From assembly GCF_015223355.1 (NCBI RefSeq), contig NZ_JADFFK010000024.1, positions 1 through 64,000 of the forward strand: a DNA stretch of 64,000 bases. The letters run 5' to 3'. A program made the position numbers and the translations under genes. This stretch comes from Salipiger mangrovisoli (lineage in GTDB: Bacteria > Pseudomonadota > Alphaproteobacteria > Rhodobacterales > Rhodobacteraceae). Below the pieces are notes generated by a model. It was not told the DNA's origin and searched no databases. It worked only from the letters and a program-made list of their open reading frames with translations. Below are positions 1-7,469 of the stretch, piece after piece (the first letter of the stretch is position 1; every line of letters begins with the position of its first letter).

Positions 1-82
1 CCAGCTCGTCGCGCAGCTGCTGGCGCTCCGCTTCCCAGCCGCCACCGTCGGAGACGGCGCCATCTTTTTCCGCTTCGACCAT
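1..82 (-). CDS. 5' end of a divergent gene, product unknown (partial)
   Basis: An open frame starts at an ATG on the minus strand (82-80) and runs off the left edge, giving an N-terminus of about 27 residues (MVEAEKDGAVSDGGGWEAER and on), acidic and glycine-rich. An A/G-rich stretch (AAGAAAAG) lies a few bases upstream and could act as a weak ribosome site. It faces away from the hydroxyproline operon, which is where a pathway regulator often sits, but no domain can be seen in so few residues. The call rests only on start codon, codon phase and position. Confidence 0.4.
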   Translation of the reverse strand, partial: MVEAEKDGAVSDGGGWEAERQQLRDEL

Positions 83-240
83 AAGTTTTTCTTTTCTTAC
101 CACGTTTGATCGTTTATGCCAATATTTGCGTTGAATGCAACAGTAGCAAGCCGACGCGGCGGAAAGGAACTGTTTTTGTCCCCTTTTCGCCGAGTTTTCC
201 GATCCGTCAGGCGAAATCCGACCACCCGAGGGGACCCGAG
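83..240. promoter_or_regulatory. Divergent intergenic region before the hydroxyproline operon
   Basis: This 158-base gap separates the leftmost minus-strand gene from the AcnX gene. It is clearly more AT-rich than its flanks (TTTGATCG, CAATATTTGCG) and holds a small dyad, GTTG-AATG-CAAC, at 130-141. The promoters of both genes and an operator should lie here, but I cannot assign -35 and -10 boxes with confidence. Confidence 0.35.
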
Positions 241-1950
241 ATGCCGAAATCGATCGTAGCCGCGACAGCCCAGGGGCCGATCCTGGTGTGTGACGAGGGT
301 CTCAGCGTCTGGGGTGGGGTCGATCCCGCGACCGGGCGGATCATCGATGCGCTGCATCCGCAGCACGGGCAGGGGCTTGCGGGTCGGGTGGTGATGATGC
401 CGACCAGCCGCGGCTCCTGCACCGGCAGCGGCGTGCTGCTTGGACTTGCCTTCGCCGGTGCCGCCCCAAAGGCGCTTGTCTTCCGCGAGGGCGAGGACAT
501 CCTGACCCTCGGCGCGCTGGTCGCCGCGCGGCTCTTCGGCCACGAGATCGCCGTGCTGCGCCTCTCCGGCGCCGACTATGACGCGCTGGCCGGCGAGAGC
601 CAGGCCGAGATCACCCCTGACCGCCTGCGTGCCGGGGCGCTCGACTGGCCGCTGACGCCGGAAACCGCCGAGGTGCAGCTCACCGCGCAGGACCGCGCCT
701 TCCTCGACGGTGCCCATGGCGCGGCGGCGCAGCTGGCGATGGAGATCATCACCACCATGGCCGCGGCGCAGGGCGCGACCGAGCTGGTCGACGTCAGCCG
801 CGTGCATATCGACGGCTGCATCTACGCCAGTCCCGCCTTCCTGACCTTTGCCCGCGCCATGGCCGACAAGGGTGGCCGGGTGCGCGTGCCGACGACGATG
901 AATGCCATTTCGGTCGATCACGCCAACTGGCGCGCGCAGGGCGTGGCCGAGGACTTCGGCCTGCCCGCCAGCCAGCTCGCCGACGCCTATGTCGAGATGG
1001 GTGCCCGCCCCAGCTTCACCTGCGCCCCCTACCTGCTCGACGATCGCCCGTCGGAGGGCGAGGACATCGCCTGGGCCGAGAGCAACGCGGTGATCTACGC
1101 CAACAGCGTGCTCGGTGCCCGCACCGTCAAGCACGCCGACTTCATGGACCTGTGCATCGCGCTCACCGGGCGCGCCGCCCGCGCCGGGGTCTACCTGACG
1201 CCCAACCGCGCGCCGCGCCGCATCCTCGACGTGACCCTGCCCGAGGGCGCCGACGATGCCTTCTGGCCGATGCTCGGCTGGCTGGTCGGCCAGGCCGCGC
1301 CCGACCGCATCCCGCTGATCCGCGGGCTTGAGGGCAGCGCACCCTCCGAGGATGACCTCAAGGCGCTCTGCGCCGCCTATGGCACCACCTCGGCCTCGCC
1401 GATGCTGCATATCGCCGGGATCACCCCCGAGGCGGAGCTTGCCCCGGCGCCGGAGGCCGACCGCATCGCCATCACGCCGGCGGATTTCGCGCGGCTCTGG
1501 CGGGAGTTCAACAAGGGGGCGGAGAAGGTCGATCTTGTCGCTTTCGGCAGCCCGCACTTCTCGGAGAGCGAATGCGCCGCGCTGGCCGATCTCATGGATG
1601 GCCGGACCGTGCATCCCGAGGTGGCGGCGATCGTCACCCTGGGCCGCGGCTCGCTGGCGGCGATCACCGCAAGCGGCGTGAAGGCGCGGCTCGAGGCGGC
1701 GGGGCTCACGCTGGTGCCCGATCTGTGCTGGTGCTCGATCTCGGAGCCGGTCTTCCCGCCCTCGGCAGAGGTGCTGATGACCAATTCCGGCAAATATGCC
1801 CATTACGCGCCCGGCCTGAGCAACCGCGCCGTGCGCTTCGGGTCGCTGGCAGATTGCGCCGAAACCGCCTGCATCGGGCGCGCGCCCGGCGTCCCGCCGC
1901 GCTGGATCGACAGCGGCGCGGCCTCTCCCGCCCCATCCGGTCGCGCGTGA
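241..1950 (+). CDS. AcnX-type cis-3-hydroxy-L-proline dehydratase (aconitase X, fused swivel and catalytic domains)
   Basis: About 569 residues. Residues 1 to about 135 form the small swivel domain (DUF126) with the hallmark PTSRGSCTGSGVL, and the rest is the large DUF521 catalytic domain (IDGCIYASPAFLTFARAMAD, FTCAPYLL, ALTGRAARAGVYLTP, DLCWCSISEPVFPPS). Many proteobacteria carry these as two proteins, so this is the fused form. Characterised AcnX enzymes dehydrate cis-3-hydroxy-L-proline to delta-1-pyrroline-2-carboxylate, using an iron-sulfur centre held by cysteines such as those seen here. I chose ATG 241 because DUF126 begins there and GAGGGGAC lies just upstream; an in-frame ATG at 106 would add an unconserved 45-residue leader. 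It is first in an operon with a DapA-like deaminase, an epimerase and an FAD dehydrogenase, which supports a role in hydroxyproline use. Exact substrate is inferred. Confidence 0.85.
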   Translation: MPKSIVAATAQGPILVCDEGLSVWGGVDPATGRIIDALHPQHGQGLAGRVVMMPTSRGSCTGSGVLLGLAFAGAAPKALVFREGEDILTLGALVAARLFGHEIAVLRLSGADYDALAGESQAEITPDRLRAGALDWPLTPETAEVQLTAQDRAFLDGAHGAAAQLAMEIITTMAAAQGATELVDVSRVHIDGCIYASPAFLTFARAMADKGGRVRVPTTMNAISVDHANWRAQGVAEDFGLPASQLADAYVEMGARPSFTCAPYLLDDRPSEGEDIAWAESNAVIYANSVLGARTVKHADFMDLCIALTGRAARAGVYLTPNRAPRRILDVTLPEGADDAFWPMLGWLVGQAAPDRIPLIRGLEGSAPSEDDLKALCAAYGTTSASPMLHIAGITPEAELAPAPEADRIAITPADFARLWREFNKGAEKVDLVAFGSPHFSESECAALADLMDGRTVHPEVAAIVTLGRGSLAAITASGVKARLEAAGLTLVPDLCWCSISEPVFPPSAEVLMTNSGKYAHYAPGLSNRAVRFGSLADCAETACIGRAPGVPPRWIDSGAASPAPSGRA

Positions 1951-2000
1951 TCCCCGCGCCGACACGCCCTTCCACCCCCTCCTAGCCTACGGACATTCCC

Positions 2001-2960
2001 ATGAACAAAGACGTCTTCTTCGGCACCATCCCCGCCCTGCTCACCCCCTGCACCCCCGACCGTCAGCCCGATTTCGACGCGCTGGTGAAGAAGGGCAAGG
2101 AGATGATCGCGGCGGGCATGTCGGCGGTGGTCTACTGCGGCTCCTGCGGCGACTGGCCCCTGCTCACCGACGCGCAGCGCATGGAAGGTGTTGCGCGGCT
2201 GACCGAGGCGGGCGTGCCCGTCATCGTCGGCACCGGCGCGATCAACACCAAGTCCGCCGTCGCCCATGCCGCCCACGCGCAGAAGATCGGCGCTGCCGGT
2301 CTCATGGTGATCCCGCGCGTGCTGTCGCGCGGCCTGTCGGTCGCCGCGCAGCGCAACCACTTCAAGGCGATCCTCGACGCCGCGCCGGACGTGCCCGCGA
2401 TCATCTACAACAGCCCCTATTACGGCTATGCCACCAAGGCGGACCTGTTCTTTGCCCTGCGCGCCGAACACCCCAACCTGATCGGCTTCAAGGAGTTCGG
2501 CGGCAAGGCGGATCTCAGCTACGCGGCCGAGCACATCACCTCGCAGGACGATAACGTGATCCTGATGGTCGGCGTCGACACCGAGGTCTACCACGGCTTC
2601 GTCAAATGCGGCGCGGTCGGCGCGATCACCGGCATCGGCACGATCTTCCCCACCGAGGCGCTGCTGCAGGTCGAGCTGTCGCGCCGCGCCGCGACCGGCT
2701 GCCCCGAGGCCGACCTGCGCGCCCGCGAGCTCGCCGAGGCCTTCTCGGTGCTGGCGAAATTCGACGAGGGTGTCGACCTGGTGCTCTATTTCAAGCACCT
2801 GATGGTGCTGAAGGGCGAAGAGGAATACCGTCTCAACATCTACGAGACCGACGCGCTGTCGCCGTCGCAGGCGAAGTTCTGCGAGGCGCAGTTCCACCAG
2901 TTCAACCGCTGGTTCGCGACCTGGTCCAAACAGGGTGGAGTGATCGCCGAATGCATGTGA
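2001..2960 (+). CDS. DapA-family enzyme, likely 1-pyrroline-4-hydroxy-2-carboxylate deaminase
   Basis: 319 residues of the class I aldolase / dihydrodipicolinate synthase superfamily (TIM barrel). The Schiff-base lysine is K164 in GFKEFGG and the catalytic tyrosine is Y136 in IIYNSPYYG, both intact. In the bacterial trans-4-hydroxy-L-proline pathway a DapA homologue deaminates and dehydrates 1-pyrroline-4-hydroxy-2-carboxylate to 2-oxoglutarate semialdehyde. The neighbours, a hydroxyproline epimerase (10-base overlap at the 3' end) and a D-amino acid dehydrogenase, point to that reaction rather than lysine synthesis. No semialdehyde dehydrogenase, the next step, lies in this window. The start at 2001 is 50 bases after AcnX, consistent with one transcript. 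Confidence 0.85.
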   Translation: MNKDVFFGTIPALLTPCTPDRQPDFDALVKKGKEMIAAGMSAVVYCGSCGDWPLLTDAQRMEGVARLTEAGVPVIVGTGAINTKSAVAHAAHAQKIGAAGLMVIPRVLSRGLSVAAQRNHFKAILDAAPDVPAIIYNSPYYGYATKADLFFALRAEHPNLIGFKEFGGKADLSYAAEHITSQDDNVILMVGVDTEVYHGFVKCGAVGAITGIGTIFPTEALLQVELSRRAATGCPEADLRARELAEAFSVLAKFDEGVDLVLYFKHLMVLKGEEEYRLNIYETDALSPSQAKFCEAQFHQFNRWFATWSKQGGVIAECM

Positions 2961-3883
2961 TCGACAGCCACACCGGGGGCGAGCCCACGCGTGTGATCCT
3001 TGACGGGGGGCCGGACCTCGGGTCCGGGCCGCTGGCCGAGCGCGCCGCGAAGCTGGCGAGCGAGCACCGCGCCTTTTACCGTTCGGTCAGCCTCGAGCCG
3101 CGCGGCCAGGTCGCGATGGTCTGCGCGCTGCTGGTGGAGCCGGTGGATCCGGATTGTGTTACCGGCGTCATCTATTTCGACGCCGAGGCGGTGCTGGGCA
3201 TGTGCGGTCACGGCACCATCGGGCTGGCGGTGACGCTGGCGCACATGGGCAGGATCGGGCCCGGCAAGCACCGGATCGAGACGCCCGTAGGCGTGGTCAC
3301 CGTCGAGGTCATCGACGCCAACACCGTCACCGTGACCAACGTCGAGAGCCGCCGCACGCAGGCGGGCGTCTCGGTCGAGGTCGAGGGGCTTGGCACGGTG
3401 ACCGGCGATGTCGCCTATGGTGGCAACTGGTTCTTCCTTGTCGATCCCAGCCCGATCCCGGTGGTCTCGTCGAACATCCGCCAGCTCACCGACATGACCG
3501 TCGCCACCCGCACGGCGCTCAAGGCACAGGGCATTGCCGGCGAGAACGGCGGCGAGATCGACCACGTGATCTTCTACGGGCCTTCTGACAGCGCCGAGGT
3601 GCACAGCCGCAACTTCGTGCTCTGCCCCGACGATGCCTACGACCGCTCGCCCTGCGGCACCGGCAGCTCGGCGCGGCTTTCGTGCCTCGCCGCCTCGGGC
3701 CGCCTCGCCGAGGGCGCGGAGATCGTGCAGGAAAGCGTCATCGGCAGCAGCTACCGGCTGTCCTATGCCGCGGGGCCGAGCGGCGGCGTGATCCCCTCGA
3801 TCACCGGCCGCGCCTACGTCATGGCGGAAAGCAAGCTGCTCTTCGATCCGGCCGATCCGTTCAAGCACGGCATCGAGCTCTGA
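2951..3883 (+). CDS. 4-hydroxyproline 2-epimerase (proline racemase family)
   Basis: 310 residues opening with MHVIDSHTGGEPTRV, the signature of this family. Both catalytic cysteines are present: C85 in MCGHGTIG and C235 in SPCGTGSS. Two cysteines mark a racemase/epimerase, whereas trans-3-hydroxyproline dehydratases of the same fold replace one of them. The enzyme should turn trans-4-hydroxy-L-proline into cis-4-hydroxy-D-proline in the cytoplasm, the substrate of the next gene. The ATG at 2951 lies inside the last codons of the DapA-like gene, so the two are translationally coupled. The frame is open further upstream, but that extension lacks family similarity. Confidence 0.9.
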   Translation: MHVIDSHTGGEPTRVILDGGPDLGSGPLAERAAKLASEHRAFYRSVSLEPRGQVAMVCALLVEPVDPDCVTGVIYFDAEAVLGMCGHGTIGLAVTLAHMGRIGPGKHRIETPVGVVTVEVIDANTVTVTNVESRRTQAGVSVEVEGLGTVTGDVAYGGNWFFLVDPSPIPVVSSNIRQLTDMTVATRTALKAQGIAGENGGEIDHVIFYGPSDSAEVHSRNFVLCPDDAYDRSPCGTGSSARLSCLAASGRLAEGAEIVQESVIGSSYRLSYAAGPSGGVIPSITGRAYVMAESKLLFDPADPFKHGIEL

Positions 3884-3889
3884 TCCCCC

Positions 3890-3925
3890 GCCGCCGCGCG
3901 CCCCCTGCTCCCGGCGCGCGGCGGC
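3890..3925 (+). other. Strong intercistronic hairpin
   Basis: Perfect 13-base arms, GCCGCCGCGCGCC (3890-3902) and GGCGCGCGGCGGC (3913-3925), sit between the epimerase stop and the FAD dehydrogenase start. There is no U-tract, so it is more likely an RNA-stabilising or attenuating element within the operon than a full terminator. Confidence 0.6.
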
Positions 3926-3959
3926 GCTTCTCTTCATTCCGCGCAGATCGAGGTCCGCC

Positions 3960-5210
3960 ATGGCTGAGGCCGAGCACACAGAAATTCTTGTCATCGGGGC
4001 GGGCATCATCGGCGTCACCGCCGCTCTGGCGCTGCAATCCGAAGGCCACAAGGTCCGCCTGCTCGACCGCGCCGGTGTCGCCGCCGGGACCTCGGTGGGC
4101 AACGCCGGGGCCTTCGCCTATGCGGACGTCGAGCCGCTGGCGACGCCGGGGATCATCCGCAAGGCCCCGAAATGGCTGCTGGATCCGCTCGGCCCGCTGT
4201 CGCTGCGTCCCGGCTACGCCCTGCAACTCACCCCCTGGCTGCTGAAGTTCTGGCGCGCCAGCCGCAAGGACCGCTACGCCGCCGCCGTCAAGGCGCAGTC
4301 CGAGCTGATGCATCTTGCGCAGGCGGCGCAGGAGCGGCTGATCACCGAGGTCTCGGGCGAGCCGCTGATGCGCCGCGAGGGACAGATGCAGCTCTACGAG
4401 GGCGCGGCCTCCTACCGCGCGAGCCTGCCGTCCTGGGAGCTGCGCCGCCAGCATGGGGTAACGTTCGAGCTGTTCGAAACCCCCGACGCCATCGCCGAGA
4501 TCCAGCCCGGCGTCGCGCGGCGCTTCACCCATGCAGGCTACACGCCCGAGTGGATGAACACCGTCGATCCGGCGCTCTGGACCCGCCATGTCGCCGAGGC
4601 CTTCGTCGCGCGGGGCGGCACGATCGAGATCACCGAGATCCGCGCGCTGCGCCCGCTTGGGCAGGGCGTCGAGGTCGAGACGGCCAGCGGTCCCCTGCGG
4701 GCCGCCAAGGTCGTGCTGGCCGCCGGGGCGTGGTCGCACCGCATCGCCCGCACGCTCGGCGATCGCATCCCGCTCGACACCGAGCGCGGCTACAACACCA
4801 CCTTCCCCACCGCCAGCTTCGATCTGCGCACCCACCTGACCTTCAGCGACCACGGTTTCGTCATCAGCCGCATCGGCGAGGGGCTGCGCGTCGGCGGCGC
4901 GGTGGAGCTGGGCGGGCTGGAGCTGCCGCCCAATTACAAACGTGCCGAGATCCTGGTGGACAAGGCCGCGACATTCCTTCCGGGCTTCGAGACCACGGGC
5001 GGCACGCAGTGGATGGGCTTCCGCCCGTCGATGCCAGACAGCCTGCCGGTGATCTCGGCCTCGCCGACGTCGCGTGACGTGATCTACGCCTTCGGCCACG
5101 GCCACCTCGGGCTGACGCAATCGGCGGGCACCGCGCAGCTGGTCGCCGCGCTCTGCGCCGGCCGCGCGCCGGGCATCGATCTATCGCCGTTCCGCGCCGA
5201 CCGGTTCTGA
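3960..5210 (+). CDS. FAD-dependent D-amino acid (D-hydroxyproline) dehydrogenase, DadA/DAO family
   Basis: 416 residues. An N-terminal Rossmann motif GAGIIG (from about residue 11) binds FAD, followed by VAAGTSVGNAGAFAY and a C-terminal FGHGHLGLTQSAGTA segment that closes the flavin site in DadA-like enzymes. The likely reaction is oxidation of cis-4-hydroxy-D-proline, made by the preceding epimerase, to 1-pyrroline-4-hydroxy-2-carboxylate, the substrate of the DapA-like enzyme two genes upstream. It is last in the operon, 76 bases after the epimerase. Substrate is inferred from context; the oxidoreductase fold is clear. Confidence 0.85.
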   Translation: MAEAEHTEILVIGAGIIGVTAALALQSEGHKVRLLDRAGVAAGTSVGNAGAFAYADVEPLATPGIIRKAPKWLLDPLGPLSLRPGYALQLTPWLLKFWRASRKDRYAAAVKAQSELMHLAQAAQERLITEVSGEPLMRREGQMQLYEGAASYRASLPSWELRRQHGVTFELFETPDAIAEIQPGVARRFTHAGYTPEWMNTVDPALWTRHVAEAFVARGGTIEITEIRALRPLGQGVEVETASGPLRAAKVVLAAGAWSHRIARTLGDRIPLDTERGYNTTFPTASFDLRTHLTFSDHGFVISRIGEGLRVGGAVELGGLELPPNYKRAEILVDKAATFLPGFETTGGTQWMGFRPSMPDSLPVISASPTSRDVIYAFGHGHLGLTQSAGTAQLVAALCAGRAPGIDLSPFRADRF

Positions 5211-5253
5211 GACGTCCGGCGGCCGCGCGAAGGCGGCCTGGCGATCAAGGAAA

Positions 5254-5281
5254 GCGGGCCCGGAGACGCCTCCGAGCCCGC
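5254..5281. terminator. Hairpin between convergent genes (probable terminator)
   Basis: GCGGGC-CCGGAG (5254-5265), loop ACGC, then CTCCGA-GCCCGC (5270-5281): a 12-base stem with one mismatch. It lies 44 bases after the dehydrogenase stop. On the minus strand it is followed by TTTCCTT, so it may also stop transcription coming from the H-NS-like gene. Confidence 0.55.
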
Positions 5282-5348
5282 CATGAGGGGATCGTTTCCG
5301 GGAAGTCTGGGGGGTGGTCCTGTGCTGGCTGTTCAATTCCACCCCGGC

Positions 5349-5380
5349 CCGATTGGCGCGCCGTTCTTTCTGCCAATCGG
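5349..5380 (-). terminator. Inverted repeat just past the H-NS-like gene
   Basis: Perfect 9-base arms CCGATTGGC (5349-5357) and GCCAATCGG (5372-5380) begin 14 bases beyond the stop codon of the minus-strand H-NS-like gene. The loop is 14 bases and no T-tract follows, so it is only a candidate terminator. Confidence 0.4.
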
Positions 5381-5393
5381 CGCCCCGCGGCGC

Positions 5394-5717
5394 TCAGGAG
5401 GCGATCGCGAGTTCGGTCAGTTCGCCGCCCGAAGAAAGATGCGCCTCGACCCATTTCGGTTTCCGGCCGCGGCCAGTCCAGGTTTGCGAAGGGTTTTCCG
5501 GGTGCGCGTACTTCGGAGCGCCCTTGCTTCCCTTTGTGGCCGGTGCATCGAGAAGGTCCGAAAGAGAATAGCCGTGTTCCTTGGCTAGCGCTTCGGCAGC
5601 GGCGCGCGCCTTGGCTTTCTGGCGGGTGTCGTAATCCGCCAAGGCCTTAGAGACGCGTTTGCCGAGTTCCGTCAGCTCTTTCTCGTTCATGTCTTGTAGA
5701 TTTATATCGTTCTTCAT
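5394..5717 (-). CDS. H-NS/HvrA-family nucleoid-associated DNA-binding protein
   Basis: 107 residues. The N-terminal half is a charged helical oligomerisation region (NEKELTELGKRVSKALADYD, then KARAAAEALAKEHG) and the C-terminal half holds the H-NS core YAHPENPSQTWTGRGRKPKWV, with the GRGRKP hook that enters the minor groove. HvrA of Rhodobacter is the best-known relative, a regulator of photosynthesis and nitrogen genes. Start ATG at 5717 has GGAG (CGGAGACC) upstream; a start 10 codons earlier is possible but less well placed. The gene sits beside the most AT-rich DNA in the window, the kind of sequence such proteins bind and silence. Its own promoter lies in that AT-rich DNA. Confidence 0.85.
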   Translation of the reverse strand: MKNDINLQDMNEKELTELGKRVSKALADYDTRQKAKARAAAEALAKEHGYSLSDLLDAPATKGSKGAPKYAHPENPSQTWTGRGRKPKWVEAHLSSGGELTELAIAS

Positions 5718-6144
5718 TTTTTTGGTCTCCGCTTCCGATGGCCGCAAATATAAACTCAGGCGCTAATAAAGCAAGTTCTCTTATCGGTCACCAATTGGCA
5801 TCGACAGCTATGGCATGTTTCCGCTTGAGGTTTCCGCATGTGTTTGGTGAGGCAAGAGAGGAAAAAATAATTATTTTGATAATGTTTTGCAGCCGGCCCG
5901 CTTGCTTCACCCGCTCCGTATCCCCACATCCGCGACTGAAACGCGATTGGGTTTTGCGCCACGAAAAAACAATCAATGCATACGCAAGAATGCGCATTGG
6001 AAATGTAATTTGCGTCAATATGATTTGTGTTCAATGTGTTACGCGGAACTCCCGCCGCGCGTGCTCGGCTTGTCTCACCATGCTTTGAAAAGGATTTTTC
6101 CGGGACCATCGCATGTATCTGAATTGGAGGTCCGAAGGGCGTGA

Positions 6145-6180
6145 TGAAAATTTTCCGGGTCACCTCCTGGAAAATTTTCA
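6145..6180. repeat. Inverted repeat with self-palindromic arms
   Basis: TGAAAATTTTCC (6145-6156) and GGAAAATTTTCA (6169-6180) are perfect 12-base arms around a 12-base centre. Each arm contains GAAAATTTTC, itself a 10-base palindrome, so the site is at once an inverted and a direct repeat. It looks more like a two-site protein-binding element than a terminator. The centre, GGGTCACCTCCT, carries an anti-Shine-Dalgarno-like CCTCC. Confidence 0.5.
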
Positions 6181-6700
6181 CAAAGTAACCAGGTCATGTT
6201 GGCTTATTTTTATTCAAGAAAAGAGTATTCACAGGCAATTTTTGGAATGTTCGCAACATCAGGTTTGCGCGTTTCGCGCGATCCGGCGGGGAAATGTCGG
6301 CCGAGGTGAACGCAAAAGCGAGCCCCTTGCCTTCCAGCGGGAGAGGGTAAGTCCGGCGGGCTTCCCGGCTGCGACGCACCGCCGGTTCTGCGGCGGTCGC
6401 TTTGCGCCCCCATTCGCCGCCCCCGGCATACACAAAGGTTTTGCCCGGTCGGGGCTGGGCAATCGTGACTGTCGGCCATTCCAATGATCGGTGCGCAGGC
6501 GTGTATCGCGGTGTGACGGGCAGGTGGGGCGAAGGCCGTGACGGCGCAATGCGCCGGGCGGGGCGACGCCCAATGCGCCCGCTCGCCATCACGCGGAACT
6601 GGCGGGCGCGGGCGGGTCATCGCGGCGAGGCCGGGGAAGAAATGCCGCCGACGCCACGCGGGATCCATCGCGCCCCCTCCCCGCGGTTTCCGTGCCGGGT

Positions 6701-6738
6701 AAAAAAAGGCCGCCCGGACCTGGAGTGGTCGGGGCGGC
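6701..6738 (-). terminator. Rho-independent terminator of the 56-aa gene
   Basis: On the minus strand GCCGCCCCG (6738-6730) pairs with CCGGGCGGC (6717-6709) with a single mismatch, and is followed at once by seven T residues (6707-6701). It lies about 48 bases past the stop of the small gene at 6786, which it supports as a real transcription unit. Confidence 0.75.
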
Positions 6739-6785
6739 AATATCGAGGGGCACTGCGCGCGAATGACTCGCGCCTTGGGGGAAAA

Positions 6786-6956
6786 TCAGGAGTGGCGCAC
6801 GATACGCTTTTCGGCCCAGGGCGGAGCAACTTTCATCTCCCGGTTGATGGGGAGATTGACGTAATATTCCATATCGCCGTAACGGCGGTCGTAGACACCC
6901 CAATCGCAAACGTATTCGACGCGGTATCCTGCGAGTTTCAGAAGTCCTTGGACCAT
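6786..6956 (-). CDS. Small protein of 56 residues, function unknown
   Basis: The product starts MVQGLLKLAGYRVEYVCDWG and ends KRIVRHS. It is rich in tyrosine, valine and arginine, with no signal peptide, no membrane segment and a single cysteine. I recognise no family. It is taken as real because AAGGAGA sits eight bases before the ATG at 6956, a T-tract terminator follows the stop, and the residue make-up is protein-like, unlike the arginine/alanine/proline-rich shadow frames around it. It is flanked on both sides by non-coding DNA, so it is probably monocistronic. Upstream in-frame sequence to 7328 is open but lacks a start with a ribosome site. Confidence 0.6.
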   Translation of the reverse strand: MVQGLLKLAGYRVEYVCDWGVYDRRYGDMEYYVNLPINREMKVAPPWAEKRIVRHS

Positions 6957-7469
6957 TTTCTTCTCTCCTTCCGACCAGCCTCTGCGAACATCTCTTGATC
7001 TCCGCGGCGTAAGTTGAAGGTAGCGCATCCTGCGCCCGTGCCTCCAGACCCGCGCAGGGATGGGCATTGAGCGTCGGAGGAGTGCCAACCTCGCCAAACG
7101 GGTAGGTCCGCCCTGCCCGCCGGTCGAGGGGATGACCCGCTTGTGGCGCCCCGAGTGTCGCGGCCGCGACATTCGCCCGGATCGGGGGCGGCAGTCGCGC
7201 TTAAGGAGAAAGGATCGCCGGTGAAGATCGCTTTTCGCGAACAAGCCGTAATTGTATTCCTGGCTCGATATGATTGAATTGATGCGCGTGCCGGTGTTGC
7301 GCCACATAGGGCGAATGCCAAGTGTCATCCTGGCGACAATTAATTGAGTGGATTTTTTAACCCGGCATTAATCCGGTGAGTCAATATCAATTCCCGGATG
7401 CGCTTGTTTTGCGTCCCGAGCCAAGAGCCAGAACGGCACATCGGCTTGAGTGTGTTTGGAGCATGAGTG
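6957..7469. other. Non-coding region between the small gene and flagellin
   Basis: Roughly 510 bases without a convincing gene. The left part must hold the promoter of the minus-strand 56-aa gene; the right part, more AT-rich from about 7200, holds the flagellin promoter and a CtrA-type box at 7357-7371. Open frames here are short, arginine/proline-rich and lack ribosome sites. Confidence 0.5.
7357..7371. promoter_or_regulatory. CtrA-binding box upstream of flagellin
   Basis: TTAA-CCCGGCA-TTAA matches the alphaproteobacterial CtrA consensus TTAA-N7-TTAA exactly. It lies about 100 bases before the flagellin start. CtrA is known to control motility genes in Rhodobacteraceae, so placing this gene under the chromosomal CtrA phosphorelay is a reasonable inference. 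Confidence 0.6.

Larger units (their letters stand above)
5718..6785. other. AT-rich, gene-poor stretch
   Basis: About 1.07 kb with no credible protein gene. The first 500 bases (5750-6250) are strikingly AT-rich against a window of high GC, with runs such as AAAAAATAATTATTTTGATAA. Open frames exist on both strands, but they overlap one another, lack ribosome sites and show no domain or codon bias. The second half, from about 6250, returns to high GC but still carries no convincing gene. It holds a striking inverted repeat (6145-6180) and a terminator for the small gene to the right (6701-6738). Confidence 0.6.

Noticed and set aside
97-1965. Long minus-strand open frame opposite the AcnX gene, and similar long antisense frames (12006-13763, 15632-18202, 30415-33732, 31436-34720, 46315-48435, 53104-54825)
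   Set aside because: They are Arg/Ala/Gly/His-rich shadows caused by high third-position GC, overlap recognised genes fully and show no domain or ribosome site.
2606-2950. Upstream extension of the epimerase frame
   Set aside because: It overlaps the DapA-like gene, is Arg/Gly-rich and lacks similarity; the family N-terminus MHVIDSHTGGEP begins at 2951.
5738-6181. Overlapping open frames of 60-140 codons in the AT-rich island
   Set aside because: No ribosome sites, overlapping on both strands, no family resemblance, and no codon bias like the surrounding genes.
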